Source of the DNA: Leuctra nigra
Lineage: Eukaryota; Arthropoda; Insecta; Plecoptera; Leuctridae
Direction of reading: 5' to 3'
Length of the DNA: 64,000 nucleotides
Assembly: GCA_934045905.1 (NCBI GenBank)
Contig: OW203768.1
Span: 9,700,316 to 9,764,315 of the forward strand
This document shows, in pieces, positions 63,335-64,000 of this stretch. Made by a program: the position numbers and the translations under genes. The first letter of the stretch is position 1. Each line of letters opens with the position of its first letter. Under the pieces are notes generated by a model, which had not been told where the DNA came from, did no database searches, and saw nothing but the letters and a program-made list of their open reading frames with translations.

Positions 63335-64000
63335 CTGAAGATTTAGAATCAGTTTTAGAGACGAACAGACAATTATGAGACGAGGATTTTTTCAGAGACT
63401 TGGGATTGATTTCTTAATTTTAATAAAATAAAACATTGGGATATTGATCAATAAATTACATTAAGTTCTTGAGGTCTTAGCTAGAAGCAATGTGCATTTT
63501 TGTTCACAACAATAGCACTGTAGAAGGATTGTGACATAACCTGAGATAATATATTATTTAAAAAAAATCAAACTGACAAGATTTTTTTTTAAATTTAAAT
63601 TTTAAAGTTAATTTTGACTTTTAAAGATACACAGTGGTTTTCCAGTTTTATAGTACCTATAAATTTTACTTTTTGTGAAAAAGATTGATATTTGCATTTT
63701 AACTCCAGAATCTTGGCTTGATCTGCCATTCACAAATGGATGAAAAGTCTGACTTTTGTGTCTTTTTTCTCGGCAGTCGCTCCATGAGTGTGATGATGAT
63801 GTTTAGTCTTTAGTTCATTAGTTCAAAGTTAGATATCTTTGCTTGCAAAGTATATATATTTAGGTTGTTAAGCCCGATTTTTACACGGCCACATTTATTG
63901 AACAACTTCTGTGTCACATGCTTTGACAATGTTAATTTCACACAATTTTGCATTTACACGAAGCAACTTTCTGTCACCGAACTTTCCTTCAAGAAATGTG
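63335..64000. other. Unassigned AT-rich sequence, probably intron
   Basis: This is mostly AT-rich DNA with a small GAT microsatellite (63789-63801). If the exon ending at 63189 is real, this is the upstream intron of that minus-strand gene. No further exon is supportable here. Confidence 0.4.

Overview
This is AT-rich, intron-rich nuclear DNA from an arthropod, most probably an insect. The one protein I recognise with confidence is the limb-patterning homeodomain factor Distal-less. The many small repeats are of the non-autonomous kinds usual in insect genomes: tRNA-derived SINEs, MITEs, foldbacks and Helitron-like elements. I cannot fix the order. There are no bacterial-style genes, no CRISPR array and no intact transposase or reverse transcriptase.

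Positions 1-14125 hold the 5' half of Distal-less on the minus strand. The promoter-like, GC-rich block is at 13960-14125, the 5' leader at about 13170-13950, coding exon 1 at 12785-13169, intron 1 at 5922-12784 and exon 2 at 5740-5921. Exon 2 carries homeodomain residues 1-44 and stops at the Gln44/Val45 junction, where Dll/Dlx genes have a conserved intron. The exon with the rest of recognition helix 3 is not in positions 1-5739, so it must lie beyond the window.

Positions 14126-62571 are about 48 kb with no gene I can support. Given the neighbour, this is plausibly Dll upstream regulatory DNA. It is AT-rich sequence with scattered GC-richer, low-repeat blocks that could be enhancers (about 18.4, 19.6, 20.4, 21.5, 23.8, 27.2, 28.2, 34.6, 37.4, 44.5 and 52.9 kb). 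Transposable-element debris is spread among them. The most striking items are an apparently perfect 155-bp inverted repeat (16954-17351), a tandem-repeat element whose units carry YY1/Pho-, ETS- and CRE-like motifs (15496-16870), a Helitron-like tail with a 549-bp (CTGTCCGT)/(CTGT) satellite (about 44874-45582), and three copies of an unclassified ~0.9-kb element in tandem and inverted order (57676-60690), one of them interrupted by a small palindromic insert.

Positions 62572-64000 appear to contain the edges of two further minus-strand transcription units. One is a C-terminal coding exon of an unidentified protein, ending at 63189. The other is a candidate non-coding first exon with a consensus splice donor at 62571/62572.

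Nearly all other open reading frames of 60 codons or more are chance ORFs in AT-rich DNA or lie in repeats. I found no convincing new molecular system. The best leads are regulatory and transposon-structural.
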